DNA of 64,000 bases, taken from positions 59,582,001 to 59,646,000 of the forward strand of contig NC_088679.1 in NCBI RefSeq assembly GCF_950023065.1, read 5' to 3'. Within the stretch, counting starts at the first letter, position 1. Every line of letters starts with the position of its first letter. The translations under genes were made by a program, and so were the position numbers. Shown piece after piece: positions 63,071 through 64,000 of this stretch. The notes under the pieces were generated by a model. The model was not told the DNA's origin. It made no database searches and saw nothing but the letters and a program-made list of their open reading frames with translations. Origin of the DNA: Planococcus citri (Eukaryota; Arthropoda; Insecta; Hemiptera; Pseudococcidae).

Positions 63071-63106
63071 AATTACCACACCCGATGAAATACTTTTAGT
63101 TAACAT
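63071..63106 (-). other. possible upstream in-frame start of pk
   Basis: An ATG at 63106 would add 12 residues (MLTKSISSGVVI) before MANKLDES. It is in frame with no stop between. Its poor start context suggests leaky scanning or 5' UTR use, so the shorter start is preferred. Confidence 0.4.
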
Positions 63107-64000
63107 CGAAATTTGCGCAAAAACTCGCCACACCAATCACAACCTCGTATTATTTTCCAAACCGAATTGAGAAAAAAAACACATCACAGAATCACCAAAA
63201 AAAAAAAAACACACCACGAATGCGAAATTTTTACACATCACACTTGGACGAACAGGTTCACTTTTAACAGTACGAAGAAGAGAATACCGACTGATGAGAG
63301 AATATTAGCACATTTTTTTCCCTCGACTATAACTGAAGAGGCCCGAACCTTCGGACGGAAGCCTGGACATTAGTACCGGTTCGCGCGCATAACCAAACTA
63401 ACACTAACACTAAAAATGTAATAGCATGTTGGAGAGTTCTCTCTGCGTGTCTCACTCTACCTGTAACTCTGGTTCTGTCTCTCTCTGGCATACTCACAGA
63501 GAGAGACCATGGTGCAATCAAGGTGGAGTTATTTAGCTAGCGTGCGGGCGCGGATATACCTAGAGCTCTCCTAATGGCACCATAAAATTACTATACGCGA
63601 GCATCCAAGTAGACCTGCGACTGCGACTTGCACTGCAGACAAATCGTACTCTGAAAGCAGACCGCCGTCTTCCATTCATACAGTGAAGATGGATTCGTGG
63701 TTTAGTTTGGTTTAGTTTAACCTTTATCGTCAGTTTGAAAACCCTCGTCGAAAATTACGAGAGTAGTCCCTTCTTCTTGTTCCCTTTCCTCGTGCAATAC
63801 ATTACGTTATACGTTACGTTACCATTTCTCTTTTGGTGTGGACTCGAAACCAGCATAACAAAACCTTCCGTAAGTTCGAGTCTGGAAAAATAATCGTTTA
63901 TTGACTACTTTTACCCTGGGGCTAAATTACCTGGCTTTTTTTTTCGGTCTTGCTGCGAGCCGCGCAGTCGTCTCGTAGCATTCTTCTTTTATTCTGTATG
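63107..64000 (-). promoter_or_regulatory. 5' flank and promoter side of pk (spiny-legs start)
   Basis: This is the region upstream of the first coding exon. It is richer in G+C and CG dinucleotides than the introns, especially 63360-63660. I could not place a TATA box or a start of transcription with confidence. It holds a CT/GA inverted repeat (separate entry) and several short CT-rich runs, fitting an arthropod promoter with GAGA-type sites. No other gene is seen. Confidence 0.5.
63477..63507. promoter_or_regulatory. CT/GA perfect inverted repeat upstream of pk
   Basis: GTCTCTCTCTG at 63477-63487 is repeated as CAGAGAGAGAC at 63497-63507, with a 9-base loop. (GA)n runs are the known target of GAGA factor in Drosophila promoters. 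Position 370-400 bases upstream of the coding start makes a regulatory role plausible, not shown. Confidence 0.45.

Larger units (their letters stand above)
10303..63106 (-). other. pk: prickle (spiny-legs-type) gene, 5' part
   Basis: This span is the visible part of a prickle gene read right to left. Two coding exons are recognisable, at the two ends of the span. They are separated by one intron of about 52.25 kb, unless further exons with lengths that are multiples of three lie between them. Prickle is a cytoplasmic planar cell polarity protein with a PET domain followed by three LIM domains; in Drosophila the locus makes Pk and Spiny-legs isoforms that differ at the N terminus. The window holds the Spiny-legs-type start and only the beginning of the PET domain. 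The LIM exons are not present and should lie past position 1. The Pk-type first exon was not found. Confidence 0.88.

Overview
The window is animal nuclear DNA, most likely from an insect. It is AT-rich, has long introns with GT/AG splice sites, and holds a dense mix of decayed retrotransposons (jockey/I-like LINEs, BEL/Pao) and short fold-back DNA elements. The style of its repeats (many TACGAGTA- and TAGGTACCTA-type words) suggests a sap-sucking hemipteran such as a mealybug; that is only an impression.

The one gene I can name is prickle (pk), on the minus strand. Its spiny-legs-type first coding exon is at 63070-62811, with the N-terminal motif CRQWWKVCWVYGDQEKYYR and a GTAAGT donor. A second exon at 10558-10303 carries the CxxCKCPREDH motif and the start of the PET domain (DEDSGCALEEYTWVPPGLR), ending at a GTGAGT donor. 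The splice phases fit (two bases of a codon, then one base), so the two exons can join directly across an intron of about 52.25 kb. Positions 1-10302 are the start of the next intron; the rest of the PET domain and the LIM domains must lie beyond the left edge. The promoter side is 63107-64000.

Almost everything else lies inside these pk introns. From left to right: a TA-flanked fold-back element (2745-3523) beside a small acidic-tailed coding piece (3597-3833); a minus-strand LINE remnant (7165-7960); a dispersed 'CGCTGATTGCAAG' repeat with 11 copies, all in one orientation; a fold-back element with a 9-bp target duplication (18175-18768); a BEL/Pao pol remnant (20694-21335); a 2.3-kb tandem duplication (22941-27582) next to another fold-back; a 5'-truncated LINE with a 24-A tail (about 31351-32376); two more tandem duplications (33583-34787 and 38520-40968); an unidentified broken coding region (42134-42538); a nested pair of inverted-repeat elements, the inner one holding a seven-unit array of hairpin repeats (46289-48793); a fold-back at 52.9-53.7 kb; a TTAA-flanked piggyBac-like fold-back (56179-56889); and plus-strand coding-like pieces at 58297-58602 and 59497-59920.

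Stretches between these are AT-rich intron. I saw no tRNA, rRNA or CRISPR. All similarity statements come from recognising motifs by eye; no search was run.
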